NCBI GenBank assembly: GCA_014238065.1
Contig: JABABU010000001.1
Span: 1-64,000 of the forward strand
DNA: 64,000 nt
Reading direction: 5' to 3'
Source of the DNA: Actinomycetota bacterium
Lineage (GTDB): Bacteria > Actinomycetota > Acidimicrobiia > Acidimicrobiales > Poriferisodalaceae
Below, in pieces: positions 1 to 11,140 of this stretch; positions within the stretch are counted from its first letter, which is position 1, and the number at the start of each line of letters is the position of its first letter. Below the pieces are notes generated by a model. The model was not told where the DNA came from and searched no databases. It worked only from the letters and a program-made list of their open reading frames with translations. A program made the translations under genes and the position numbers.

Positions 1-68
1 AGCGGCGCCGCTACCGACGCGGCCAGCATCACCATCACGGCGAGAATGAGCGTGCGGATGCTTCTCAT
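1..68 (-). CDS. Secreted or anchored protein, N-terminus only (runs off window start)
   Basis: Only the first 22 codons are in the window. The ATG at 68-66 overlaps the stop of the upstream membrane-protein gene as ATGA, which implies translational coupling. The visible start MRSIRTLIL is followed by a hydrophobic stretch ending in ASVAAP, the shape of a Sec signal peptide. The function cannot be read from this fragment; the coupling suggests it works with the upstream membrane protein. Confidence 0.6.
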   Translation of the reverse strand, partial: MRSIRTLILAVMVMLAASVAAP

Positions 69-571
69 TGGCCCTCGCTCCTCTCAACGCGGCCATTCGT
101 GAACTGCTCGATGCTCGCTTCGCCGTCAAGAGCGATACAGCCGGGAGGAATGGTCAGCGTCGGTCGCTCAGACGGCCGGTCCTCAGGAACACCGCTCGGC
201 ACCAAATCGGATCCGTCGGGCGACTTGATCGCGATCATCGTGAAGAGTCCTCCGTCGGGTGTCCGACAACCCCATTCATCTGGATCGCTCTGAATCTTCT
301 CGATCCGGTCTGCAAAGATTGCGTCCGACTCAGCTCGCGAGACCGGCTCGTCGCTCTCAATCGAGATTCTGTCTCCAGGTCGCTCATCACCTCCAGGTTC
401 GACTGGGGTGATCCCGTTCATGACTCGAGGCCCATCCAAGGCACCCACGACCGCAACCGTGCCGAAGCCAATCAAGCCCAAGACGGCAATTGCGAGTAAC
501 TGTCTTGACACTCGTCGATCAACTCTCGCGCGCCAGCTAATACGTCTATCGTCAACAGGTTCCACGACCAA
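65..571 (-). CDS. Single-pass membrane protein of unknown function
   Basis: The reading frame is open up to 751, but its first part lies across the recombinase relic. I prefer the TTG at 571, which has a GGAGG ribosome site 5 nt upstream; a GTG at 565 is also possible. The protein would be about 168 residues: a short basic cytoplasmic segment, one transmembrane helix (QLLAIAVLGLIGFGTVAVV, roughly residues 24-42), then a polar extracytoplasmic domain with two Cys (WGCRTPDGG and PPGCIALDG) that could form a disulfide. No family is recognised. Its stop overlaps the start of the next secreted protein, so the two are probably one operon. Confidence 0.6.
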   Translation of the reverse strand: MVVEPVDDRRISWRARVDRRVSRQLLAIAVLGLIGFGTVAVVGALDGPRVMNGITPVEPGGDERPGDRISIESDEPVSRAESDAIFADRIEKIQSDPDEWGCRTPDGGLFTMIAIKSPDGSDLVPSGVPEDRPSERPTLTIPPGCIALDGEASIEQFTNGRVERSEGQ

Positions 572-636
572 CCCCACCTCCCCATCCGGTGAGAACCCCG
601 ACACCCCCGTCAGCGACTCCGTACGGCAAACGTAAC

Positions 637-1285
637 TGAACGCAAGATGCAAGGCAACCAACTCCGCGGCAACCTCCACTACCGCTGCGTTCTCAAACGC
701 GACTACCCCGGCGCCGAACACCCCCGCAGCCTCAGCGTCCGGGAAGAACACCTACTCCCCATCGTCGACAACTGGCTCGGCGAACTCTTCGACCCCGACA
801 ACATCGAAGGCACCTGCATGACCCTCGAACGCTCCCAACAGAACCCACAAGCCACCGTCGACGAACTTGAAGCACGACGAGTCATCAAGGAATGCGACCG
901 CGAACTCGCCAACTACCGCGCCGCCCTCAAGACATCACCGAACGAGGCCGTCGCCGGGTGGATCACCGAGACCCTCGGCCGGCGCAAGGCCGCCGAGATC
1001 CGACTCCGCAAGATGACCACCGGCGAAGGCATGACCGCCGCCGAAATCCGCGAACTGGTCGAACGCATGCAAGGAATCGTCGCCATCCTCCAGTCCGCCA
1101 GCACCGAGGACCGACGCAAGGTTTACGAAGCCGCGCAGCTCTCCATCACCTACGACCACCAGGGAAAACGAACGAAACTCCACGCATCCCCGGATCCGGA
1201 GGTGTGGAGTTCCGTACGTGTCGGAGGGGCGACACAAACCCCAAGTACATGGACCCCGTGGACCGGCGCCTACGCTGCTGCCTGA
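637..1285 (+). pseudogene. Large serine recombinase relic, C-terminal part
   Basis: The frame starts abruptly at the zinc-ribbon part of a large serine recombinase (RKMQGNQL...HYRC) and continues through the coiled-coil and DNA-binding C-terminus (VIKECDRELANYRAAL, TAAEIRELVERM, SASTEDRRKVYEA). In intact members of the family a resolvase catalytic domain with its nucleophilic serine plus a recombinase domain precede this, about 300 residues that are absent here. The first zinc-ribbon cysteine pair is already lost at the breakpoint near 637. It is a truncated, non-functional relic of an integrated element. A second relic of the same type lies at 10.7-11.1 kb. Confidence 0.8.
1218..1242 (-). 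repeat. Degraded tRNA-Leu 3'-end-like sequence at the recombinase terminus
   Basis: The end of the recombinase relic contains GTGTCGGAGGGG followed by a GAC...AACCCC segment. It matches the 3' end (acceptor plus T arm) of the intact tRNA-Leu at 11121-11145 at about 21 of 25 positions. This fits an old attachment-site copy that formed the 3' end of an integrase gene. It is too short to be a functional tRNA. Confidence 0.45.
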
Positions 1286-1376
1286 CACGAAATACCTGGT
1301 CAGAGGCTCACGACCGAGTTTCCGGCCCCCACAACCTGCGGCGGAGGCCGCGACGATTCTGTTTCGTGGGGTCGAG

Positions 1377-2392
<1,016 letters not shown>

Positions 2393-2396
<4 letters not shown>

Positions 2397-3082
2397 AGCG
2401 TCCCAGTGTCGTGGTCGTGTGGGGTGCTGCTCGTGCTGCGGCGGTTCAGGGGACTGCCGACGCTTTGTGTGGTCGATTGACTCGGATAGAAGGGCGAGGC
2501 TCCTGCGGAGTGGTTGGTGGTGTCGACGATGCGGACAAGTTCAGGGGCGACGCGGCGAGCCATGGTTTCGAAGCCGTCCCGAAGTGTGGCGGTCGAGGAC
2601 GCGCATCCTTGGCAGCCTCCGCCCATGGCAATCGACAGGACACCGTCGCTGAGATCGACGACGGTGATCACGCCGCCATGCCCGGCGATGGATGGGTTGA
2701 CCTCGCGCTCCAGCAGGCTTTCGATGGATTCGCGAATTTGCTGGTCGTTTCGTATCGTTCTCGATGGTTTGGCAATGGCTGGTTGGCCGGTTTGGAGTTG
2801 ACTCCTGATCTGGGCGCCGATCGGTTGTCGAAGGTTCTCCCACGACGCCGCTGGCACTTTCGTGACCAAAACCGTGCTGCCGGCGACCACGATGTGGGCG
2901 ACGTCATCGAAGGAGAACAGTCGAGCGATGAGTGGCGATGAATCCTTGGGGTGTTCACGATCGAAGGAGAACGGACCTCCGGGCTCGACGACGCGGTCGA
3001 CGGTGAATCTGCATGTCTCCGGGTCAGCGATCGAGATCTCGGCACGGATCTTAATCGGCGCCTCATGACCCGATTCAGACAT
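2393..3082 (-). CDS. nfuA: NfuA-like Fe-S cluster carrier
   Basis: Two domains are visible. Residues 10-95 match the Nfu N-terminal domain (SPLIARLF, VTKVPAASWENL). Residues 112-175 form a NifU C-terminal-like domain with the cluster-binding CxxC at C157/C160 (GGGCQGC). The protein would accept a 4Fe-4S cluster from the SufBCD scaffold and pass it to apo-targets. A low-complexity Ser/Thr-rich tail of about 45 residues follows the Nfu domain and is unusual. The start overlaps the end of mrp by 8 nt and the stop overlaps moaA, so it is translated within the suf operon. Confidence 0.9.
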
Positions 3083-4331
3083 CTTCGACCATCTGCGCGT
3101 CCGCGTGCTCGGTCAACGCTCGCAGGCGATCGAAGGCATAGATCCCGGTGCTGTGGCCGTCACTCCAGGTGATCGTGATCGCATAGTTTCCGATGCTCGT
3201 AATCGAGCGCGGTGCAACGTCGTAGGCGATGGTGGTCGGGTCGAGAAGCGGTCGGCCGCTCATCTCCTCGACGCACGCAGCGCAGCGACACGCCAGGCGG
3301 AGATCCCGCGTATTGACCTGGTCCTGACGACCGTCCGCCCACAGCACCGACAGGGTCATTTGGTCCCGCCGGGCGAGCCCGATGGGTGTTGTCGGTGAAC
3401 CGGCAGGGTTGCTGGCGGTGTCGAGCCATGGAGGTGAGCCGTGATCGGTGTCCCAGGTCCAGTTGAACGAACCCATCGTCGCCGTGTCGAGCCCTTGGAG
3501 TTGCGTGTCGAGTGCCTCGGCGATTTCGAGGTAGGTCTCTGTGGCAACAGATTTGGGCCGTTCGATGACAATCGGTCGGCCGCCGTCACCGCCGGTGACG
3601 ATGTCGACATCGAGCGGAATGGCGCCGAGAAACGGCACGTCGAGGTCGGCACTCATGTGATCTCCCCCGCCCTTGCCGAACACGTCGGTATCGGAGCCAC
3701 AGTGTGGGCACGTGAACGTGCTCATGTTTTCGATGATGCCGAGGATCGGCACGTTCACCGTCTGGAACATACGCAGTCCGCGTCGTGCGATCTTGAGGCT
3801 GACATCTTGGGGTGTGGTGACGATCACGACGCCTGAGAGCCGCAGGCTCTGGGCCAGCGTGAGTTGGGTGTCACCGGTTCCCGGCGGCAGGTCGAGAATC
3901 AGATAGTCGAGTTGTCCCCAGTCAACCTGGGCGACGAGCATCTGGAGGTACTTGGACACCATGGGACCGCGCAGGATGGCCGGGTTGTCGTCATTTCGCA
4001 GTAGCCCCATGGAGACAGCCCTGATGCCGTGCCGCTCAGCGGGAACCATCCGACCATCGTCGGTCGCTGCCGGTGGTTCATCGACTGGAAGGCCGAGCAT
4101 CCCAGGAACGCTCGGTCCGAGGACATCGGCGTCGACAAGACCGACGCGACCGCCGCGCTGCGACAGGGCGATTGCGAGGTTGACGGCCACGGTCGATTTA
4201 CCGACGCCGCCCTTGCCGCTGGCGACTGCGATGATGTCTTTGATTCCAGGCAGTTTCTCGTTCGCGGACTCTGCTGTCTGATCCGCTGGTTTGCGGGTCA
4301 ACGAAATCGACTGGGCTGGCATGGCGGTCAT
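3075..4331 (-). CDS. mrp: Mrp/ApbC-type Fe-S carrier ATPase fused to DUF971
   Basis: P-loop NTPase of the Mrp/NBP35 family that carries or transfers Fe-S clusters. The deviant Walker A SGKGGVGKST lies at residues 38-47, the DLPPGTGD motif near 147-154, and the cluster-binding CPHC at C208/C211. Residues from about 330 to the end form a DUF971 domain, the small fold of the gamma-butyrobetaine hydroxylase N-terminus, here with C-x-C-x2-C. The DUF59 domain that often precedes Mrp is absent and exists instead as separate SufT just upstream. I chose the ATG at 4331 because AGAGGA sits 7 nt before it; an upstream GTG overlapping the sufT stop at 4397 is also possible. Confidence 0.92.
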   Translation of the reverse strand: MTAMPAQSISLTRKPADQTAESANEKLPGIKDIIAVASGKGGVGKSTVAVNLAIALSQRGGRVGLVDADVLGPSVPGMLGLPVDEPPAATDDGRMVPAERHGIRAVSMGLLRNDDNPAILRGPMVSKYLQMLVAQVDWGQLDYLILDLPPGTGDTQLTLAQSLRLSGVVIVTTPQDVSLKIARRGLRMFQTVNVPILGIIENMSTFTCPHCGSDTDVFGKGGGDHMSADLDVPFLGAIPLDVDIVTGGDGGRPIVIERPKSVATETYLEIAEALDTQLQGLDTATMGSFNWTWDTDHGSPPWLDTASNPAGSPTTPIGLARRDQMTLSVLWADGRQDQVNTRDLRLACRCAACVEEMSGRPLLDPTTIAYDVAPRSITSIGNYAITITWSDGHSTGIYAFDRLRALTEHADAQMVEDV

Positions 4332-4393
4332 TGTTGAGTCCTCTGGGTCGACGGCTTCGTCCTTCTTTGGCTTCGTTCGTCTCAGGCGTCGGT

Positions 4394-4966
4394 TCACATC
4401 ATTCCCAGCTCGAGCCGAGCGACATCGGACATCCGCGACGCATCCCAAGGCGGGTCGAAAACGAGTACGACATCGACCTCTTCAACGTCGGGCAGCGCAG
4501 CGACAGCGTCCTGGAGATCTTGGCGCATGATGTCGCCCATGCCGCAGAAGGGAGCCGTGACCGACATGTCGATGTCGACCCGCTTGTTGCCGCTCGGCAA
4601 GTCGGATGGTTCGATGCGGTAGACGAGGCCGAGTTGCACGATGTCGACGGGGATCTCCGGGTCATACACGGTGGCCGCTGCTGCCCAGACCGCCTCGACG
4701 CTGAACTCGCCGCCAGCCGACTCGCCGGTCATCTCCGGTTTCTCTGACGGGCGCACGAACCCGAAATCGACCGAGTCTTCCGGGGTCAGACGAACCATTT
4801 CCCCATCGCTGGTGGTGACGGTCGCCGTGCCACCGAGCGCTTGGGTCAGGGTGATTCGATCGCCTTCAGCTAACACTGTTGTATGGCCGGCCGGGATGAT
4901 CGTCGCCTTCACATCACGCGGGAGCGTGAACGTCTGGCCACCGATCCTTACCCTTGACTCACGCAT
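4394..4966 (-). CDS. sufT: SufT, long-form DUF59/MIP18-family Fe-S assembly factor
   Basis: The C-terminal half is a DUF59 domain (DPEIPVDIVQLGLVY, TAPFCGMGDIM with the conserved Cys, and DPPWD...RMSDVARLELGM). It is preceded by about 80 residues typical of the long SufT form (QALGGTATVTT). SufT acts in Fe-S cluster maturation, probably in delivery rather than scaffold assembly. It overlaps sufD by 8 nt and ends just before mrp. Length (190 residues) and all family motifs are intact. Confidence 0.93.
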   Translation of the reverse strand: MRESRVRIGGQTFTLPRDVKATIIPAGHTTVLAEGDRITLTQALGGTATVTTSDGEMVRLTPEDSVDFGFVRPSEKPEMTGESAGGEFSVEAVWAAAATVYDPEIPVDIVQLGLVYRIEPSDLPSGNKRVDIDMSVTAPFCGMGDIMRQDLQDAVAALPDVEEVDVVLVFDPPWDASRMSDVARLELGMM

Positions 4967-6172
4967 CGTCGTGTCCGAGTCGCTCAGTGATCCAGCTTCG
5001 AATCGCGTCGCTCTCCAGGTCGTCCATCATTTGGTCGGCGAAACCGTTGATCAACAGACGGCTGGCTTCCTCTTTGGGAATGCCGCGGGATCGCAGGTAG
5101 TACAGGGCTGCGTCGTCGAGTTGGCCGACCGTGGCGCCGTGCTGGCACGACACCTCATCGGCCAGGATTTCGAGCCTTGGCATCGTGTTTACTTCGGCCT
5201 TGCGCGAGAGCAACAGATTGTCGTTGGATTGCTCGGAGTCGGTACCGTCAGCGCCGGGGCGGACATCGACACCGCCGTTCCAGATACCGGTGCTTGAGTC
5301 GTCGAGCACACCTCGATATGACTGGCGACTCGTGCAGTTCTTCGCACTGTGGACCACCGTGATCTGCTGATCGAGGGTCTGCGTGCCGAAGCCGAAGTAG
5401 AGCCCAGACAAGTCGGCGTGAGCGCCCTCGCCGTCAAGGTGCACGTAGTAGGCAACCCGGCCGTAGTCGGATCCCAGGTTGAAGAGCCGAGCGCGAAGCG
5501 TGCTGCCAGCTTCCTGAGTCACATCGACTCGACCGAGGTGAATCTGCGTGGTGGGCAGATCTTGGAGAATGATGTGTTCGAGGCTGGCATCGGCCGCAAG
5601 TGAGATCTCGGTGCGGACGTTCGAAGCGCCGAATGCGTCGCCGTGACCGATGCGAGTCTCGACGACGGTGGCCGAACTCCCGGCTGCCATCTCGATGATC
5701 ACGCGGCTGACCGAGGCATTCTGCGACACGTCGGGAACAGCGATATCGACAATGTGGATCGTCTCAGCCAGCTGGCCGTCGACCCGCAACAGCGCACCAC
5801 CGTCGCCATACGCCCGGTTGATAATCGAGAAGGCGTCGTCGGCTGCGTCGTACTCCCGCTCGAGAACTCCAACCGTGATCTCGGAAGGCGCATCGGCGAG
5901 GCTGACCAACTGAACCCCAGCGGGCAACGAGTCGAGCCGCGAGCGCACCGGATCGACCACACCGTTGATGACCACTAGTCGGGGGCCGTCGATGTCGGGA
6001 ATCTGGAGATCTACATCTGCGGGCACGACGCCTGGAGTAGCAGCCGGCCCGAAGGTGAGCTGCGCCAATGCCTTGTGTGGTGCGTATCGCCACGCTTCGT
6101 CACGGCGCGTCGGCAGGACGAGCGACTCGACCCGCTCGAGGGCCGCCCCGCGAGACGGGACGGTGGCGACAC

Positions 6173-6176
<4 letters not shown>
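4959..6176 (-). CDS. sufD: SufD, Fe-S cluster assembly scaffold subunit
   Basis: At 405 residues this is the expected length for SufD. The C-terminal core carries the SufB/SufD beta-helix and the conserved segment CQHGATVGQLDDAALYYL near residue 345, then SRGIPKEEASRLLINGF. SufD pairs with SufB in the SufBC2D complex; its His and SufB Cys residues shape the nascent cluster. The start overlaps the sufC stop by 4 nt (ATGA) and the end overlaps sufT, consistent with one polycistronic unit. Confidence 0.95.
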
Positions 6177-8391
<2,215 letters not shown>

Positions 8392-8475
8392 TAAGTATCC
8401 CTTCATGTGCCGACCGCGACCCACGAGGTCACCGGTGACGGCGTGTCGTTTGTATCGTTCCTGGTTTCTGCCCTT

Positions 8476-8826
8476 TCAGCTGAAGGACTGCCCACACCCA
8501 CAGCTGCGCTGCGCATTGGGGTTGTCGATGCTGAAACCAGCACCTTCCAGTCCGTCGCTGTAGTTCAACGTTGCACCGAGCAGATGTTCGGCACTCTCCG
8601 AGTCGACTCTGACCGTGACGGTGCCGGAGGTCGTGACACGATCGTCAGGGTTCGATTCACTATCGAAGAACATCTCGTAGGAGAAGCCTGAGCATCCACC
8701 AGCCCGCACGGCTACTCGAAGGCCGAGCCCCTCATCGCCTTCCTCGGCGAGCAGCACGGCCACCTTGGCGGTTGCCGCATCGCTAAGAGCGATCACTGGC
8801 TGAGTCGTTTGATCGGTCGTTGTCAT
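8476..8826 (-). CDS. HesB/IscA-family A-type Fe-S carrier
   Basis: A-type carrier of 116 residues with the three invariant cysteines: C45 in GGCSGF and C109/C111 in the terminal CGCG. Such proteins (ErpA, IscA, SufA) accept clusters from the scaffold and deliver them to targets. The sequence alone does not separate ErpA from SufA, so no symbol is assigned. It sits between the ferredoxin and sufB, with gaps of 74 and 84 nt, in the same orientation. Confidence 0.93.
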   Translation of the reverse strand: MTTTDQTTQPVIALSDAATAKVAVLLAEEGDEGLGLRVAVRAGGCSGFSYEMFFDSESNPDDRVTTSGTVTVRVDSESAEHLLGATLNYSDGLEGAGFSIDNPNAQRSCGCGQSFS

Positions 8827-8900
8827 GTGTGATGATCTCCTCTACTCGTACCTGCGGGTCGGTCCCACAGGCCACAGCGCTTCCACTTCTGGCAGTCGGA

Positions 8901-9167
8901 CTAGCCGTCGACCTCGATGAAGATGCACTCACCAGGGCACTCCTCAGCCGACTCGATGACACGCTCCAAGCCGCCGTCAGGGATACGGGCCATACCCTCG
9001 GCGCCGGCCGGGTTGGCCGCGCCGTCAAAGAGCTTCTCGGCGCCGAAGTTGTCCGAAGTTTCCTTCACGTAGAAGAGCCCATCGTCCATCCCGAAGAAGA
9101 CATCTGGAGCGATTTCCTCGCAGAGCCCGTCGCCTGTGCAGAGATCCTGGTCGATCCAAACCTTCAT
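8901..9167 (-). CDS. Small ferredoxin, 3Fe-4S or Asp-containing 4Fe-4S type
   Basis: An acidic 88-residue protein. The first Cys motif is CTGDGLC (C10, C16, with D13 in place of the middle cysteine) and the second is CPGEC (C77, C81). This C-x2-D-x2-C...C pattern is typical of actinobacterial ferredoxins that hold one 3Fe-4S or Asp-ligated 4Fe-4S cluster, often partners of cytochromes P450. Here it is the first gene of the suf cluster, so it may instead supply electrons for cluster assembly; that role is inferred from position. Confidence 0.88.
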   Translation of the reverse strand: MKVWIDQDLCTGDGLCEEIAPDVFFGMDDGLFYVKETSDNFGAEKLFDGAANPAGAEGMARIPDGGLERVIESAEECPGECIFIEVDG

Positions 9168-9253
9168 CGCGCTTCCTGTTCTGCTCGCATGGTTGGGCGA
9201 GACAAGGCGTTCCGTCGTTGATACGGCAAGGTTAGCAGGATTTTGCCAGTTTT

Positions 9254-9267
9254 AAGTTGCGCAACTT
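9254..9267. promoter_or_regulatory. Perfect 14-bp palindrome, probable SufR operator
   Basis: AAGTTGCGCAACTT is a perfect palindrome in the 133-bp space between the divergent sufR-like gene and the suf operon, framed by TTT and AAA runs. It overlaps the -35 region of the sufR promoter. Cyanobacterial SufR is known to bind inverted repeats built from CAAC and GTTG; here the halves are GTTG-CG-CAAC. A second imperfect inverted repeat (GCAGT-4-ACTGC) lies at about 9275-9288. The position fits autoregulation plus control of suf; binding is inferred. Confidence 0.65.
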
Positions 9268-9294
9268 CAAAAAGGCAGTGACAACTGCTACAAT
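9266..9294 (+). promoter_or_regulatory. Promoter of the sufR-like gene, probably leaderless transcript
   Basis: TTCAAA at 9266-9271 and TACAAT at 9289-9294 are separated by 17 bp, a good match to a housekeeping -35/-10 pair. The ATG begins only 6 nt after the -10, so the message would start at or next to the start codon. No Shine-Dalgarno sequence is present, as expected for leaderless mRNAs common in actinobacteria. Confidence 0.6.
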
Positions 9295-9300
9295 CAAGCA

Positions 9301-9939
9301 ATGGCAACAACAGGCGTCGCTCCCTCGGCAACTCAACGCCGGGTTCTTGTCGCCCTGAAACGACGCGGTGAAGCGACCGCAGAGGAACTCTCCGCTGCAC
9401 TCGACATCTCTTCCAGTGCGGTTCGACAACACCTCAGCGCACTCCGGTCTGCCGGCTTCATCACGGCCCGTCAAGAACGCGGACATACCGGACGGCCCGC
9501 CGATCGATACCGCGCAACCGATCTGGCCGAACCGCTCTTCGTCACCACCGACGGCAGCCTCTCGCTGCAGCTCCTCGAACACATCGAAGAGGAAGACCCC
9601 GAACTCGTGAGTCGAGTTTTCGAACGGCGACGCCGCCGCTTGGTCGAAGAAACGAAAGACAAACTCGAGGGCAAACCAATCGACGAGCGGGTCGCGGTCC
9701 TGACCGAACTACTCGACGCTCAGGGGTACCTCGCTGACTCCGACACACTCGACGACACGCACTACCGAATCAACTTGCACAGCTGCGCCCTCTGGGCTGT
9801 CGCCAACCGCTACCAACAAGCCTGTACCGCCGAGCTCGACTTCATCCGCGACCTCATTCCCGACGCAACGGTCGAACGGGTCACCCACAAAACAGAAGGC
9901 GCCCACACCTGCGCCTACGAAATCGCTGTTCAGAGCTGA
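9301..9939 (+). CDS. sufR: SufR-like iron-sulfur-sensing transcriptional regulator
   Basis: ArsR/DeoR-like winged helix at residues 12-70 (TQRRVLVALKRRGEATAEEL, SSSAVRQHLSALRSAGFI, RGHTGRPADRY). The C-terminal half carries cysteines C162, C175 and C204, including the C-x12-C spacing seen in SufR cluster-binding domains. In characterised SufR proteins a bound Fe-S cluster makes the dimer repress suf; loss of the cluster relieves repression. Divergent placement next to the suf operon with a palindromic operator between supports this assignment. The ATG at 9301 follows a -10 box by 6 nt. Confidence 0.88.
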   Translation: MATTGVAPSATQRRVLVALKRRGEATAEELSAALDISSSAVRQHLSALRSAGFITARQERGHTGRPADRYRATDLAEPLFVTTDGSLSLQLLEHIEEEDPELVSRVFERRRRRLVEETKDKLEGKPIDERVAVLTELLDAQGYLADSDTLDDTHYRINLHSCALWAVANRYQQACTAELDFIRDLIPDATVERVTHKTEGAHTCAYEIAVQS

Positions 9940-10129
9940 TCGCCGTGTCGGTGGACCACCACCGAGATCGGACGCGACCGCTCGTCTCGGGTCGCACGCC
10001 CATCGACACGCTGGCAGAAACTGCCGCCAGGCTGCGCCGTTCCCCCCAACACATCGCCAAGATCGAAACCTACGCCGATGCCAAACTCGCTGCCGCTGAT
10101 CGCATGACACCCGAACGCGTTGTGGAGCA

Positions 10130-10436
10130 GGTCGTCATGGCGGATCGGATGGGTCTAGATGACCTTGCCGTCGATGGCGAGCTGCACGTTCCCACCCACA
10201 ATCGATACCTCGACGGTCCGACCCCGGTGGGTGCGGCCCGGCTTGATACACGGTTCCAGCGAACGTCGGTCAAGATCTCTTCCGGGCCCGCATCGACTTG
10301 GCCAACGCATCGCACACTGCCCACAACGTCCATCTGCGACAACTCCATCGGCCGGGAACGTTCCCACCGCTTGTAGTCAGACTTCCCACGCTTGCGCGTC
10401 GAAGGTTCGATCAGTCCGTGTCGTGGGAGTGTTGAC
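10130..10436 (-). pseudogene. IS481-family transposase relic, multiply broken
   Basis: Minus-strand fragments in different frames add up to a DDE integrase of the IS481 type: HGLIEPSTRKRGKSDYKRWE and PMELSQMDVVG (first catalytic Asp), then VCDALAKSMR, then PEEILTD (second Asp), then HRGRTVEVSIVGG...AIDGKVI, an in-frame TAG, and THPIRHD. The pieces are in family order but lack most of the catalytic core and need at least two frameshifts. No terminal inverted repeats were located. It is a decayed insertion sequence between sufR and the tRNA-Met fragment. Confidence 0.75.
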
Positions 10437-10501
10437 CAGGGCGGATACCCACCGATCCTGAGGTGTGTGCATCGCATCATGCACCGCTTCCTCACGCCAC
10501 C

Positions 10502-10538
10502 AAAACGGCACCAGCCCGGAACCGAGGTTCCGGGCTGG
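10502..10538 (-). terminator. Rho-independent terminator behind the tRNA-Met fragment
   Basis: A perfect 13-bp stem (CCAGCCCGGAACC pairing with GGTTCCGGGCTGG) with a 2-nt loop at 10511-10538. On the minus strand it is followed by TGCCGTTTTG, a short T run. It lies 13 nt beyond the 3' end of the tRNA-Met fragment, so it probably was that tRNA's terminator. Confidence 0.75.
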
Positions 10539-10551
10539 CGGTACTTTTGAG

Positions 10552-10593
10552 TGGCGGGGGCAGGATTTGAACCTGCGACCTTCGGGTTATGAG
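10552..10593 (-). pseudogene. tRNA-Met(CAT) 3' half, disrupted tRNA or attachment-site remnant
   Basis: The minus strand contains the anticodon loop CTCATAA (anticodon CAT at 10591-10589), variable region, a perfect T arm (GCAGG-TTCAAAT-CCTGC) and the 3' acceptor strand ending in discriminator A. The sequence 5' of the anticodon loop does not form a D arm or acceptor strand, so the gene is cut inside the anticodon arm. No CCA is encoded. This is the usual footprint of integration into a tRNA gene, with the relic recombinase 150 bp away. Confidence 0.75.
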
Positions 10594-10741
10594 ACCGTTG
10601 AGACAGTTTTCGAGAACTAGCTGACCACCAGGGGTTTTGGCTGTTTGCCCTGCTCTGGAGGCATTTTCTGCAGAGCGCCCGCTCCCCGCTGTTCCCCTTT
10701 GTACCCGTCTGTTTACGGTTGCGTTGTTGCCTGTCTGTTGC

Positions 10742-11140
10742 CTGGAAACGCAACAGCTCAAGACGCATGTTCTCGCCCTTCAGCGACAGATCAAGGAATG
10801 CGACTCGAAGCTCAAGAAATACCGAGAACTCCTTGAGACTCAGCCCGACGTCGCTGTGGTCGGCACCTGGATCTCCGAGGTCGAGCGAGAACGCCAAAAG
10901 CTACAACGCCAGCTCAACGTCCGGCCCAAGAACCAGAGCATGACAACGGCCGAGATCCGTGACCTCGTCGAGCAACTCCGGGACATCGTTGGAGTGCTGG
11001 CCAACGCCAGCCCCGCCGACCGTCGAGCTGTCTACGACGAACTAGGAGTCAGTCTCACTTATCACCCCGAAACGAAGTCGATCGAGGTCGGGGCCGGAGC
11101 ACCTCATGTACTCCGGGTTGGTGTCGGAGGGGGGACTTGA
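10742..11140 (+). pseudogene. Second large serine recombinase relic, C-terminal coiled coil
   Basis: Recognisable homology begins at LETQQLKTHVLALQRQIKEC and runs through the coiled coil (LKKYRELLE, VERERQKLQRQL), the conserved MTTAEIRDLVEQLRDIVGVL and NASPADRRAVYDELG, to the stop at 11140. It parallels the relic at 637-1285 but is shorter; the catalytic, recombinase and zinc-ribbon parts are absent. Its last codons (GVGGGT, stop) lie within the 3' end of the tRNA-Leu on the other strand, as expected if the integrase gene ended at its tRNA attachment site. Confidence 0.75.

Noticed and set aside
1286..1376. Terminator for moaA from a CCCCAC/GTGGGG inverted repeat
   Set aside because: The arms are short and far apart, and no T run follows on the minus strand.
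9945..10376. Plus-strand 143-codon ORF after sufR
   Set aside because: It lies opposite the IS481 transposase fragments, has no ribosome site and no family resemblance; the minus strand explains the sequence better.
10070..10897. Minus-strand 275-codon ORF
   Set aside because: It runs through the transposase relic, the tRNA-Met fragment (the SHNPKVAGSNPAPAT-type peptide is a translated tRNA) and the antisense of the recombinase relic, so it is a chance fusion.
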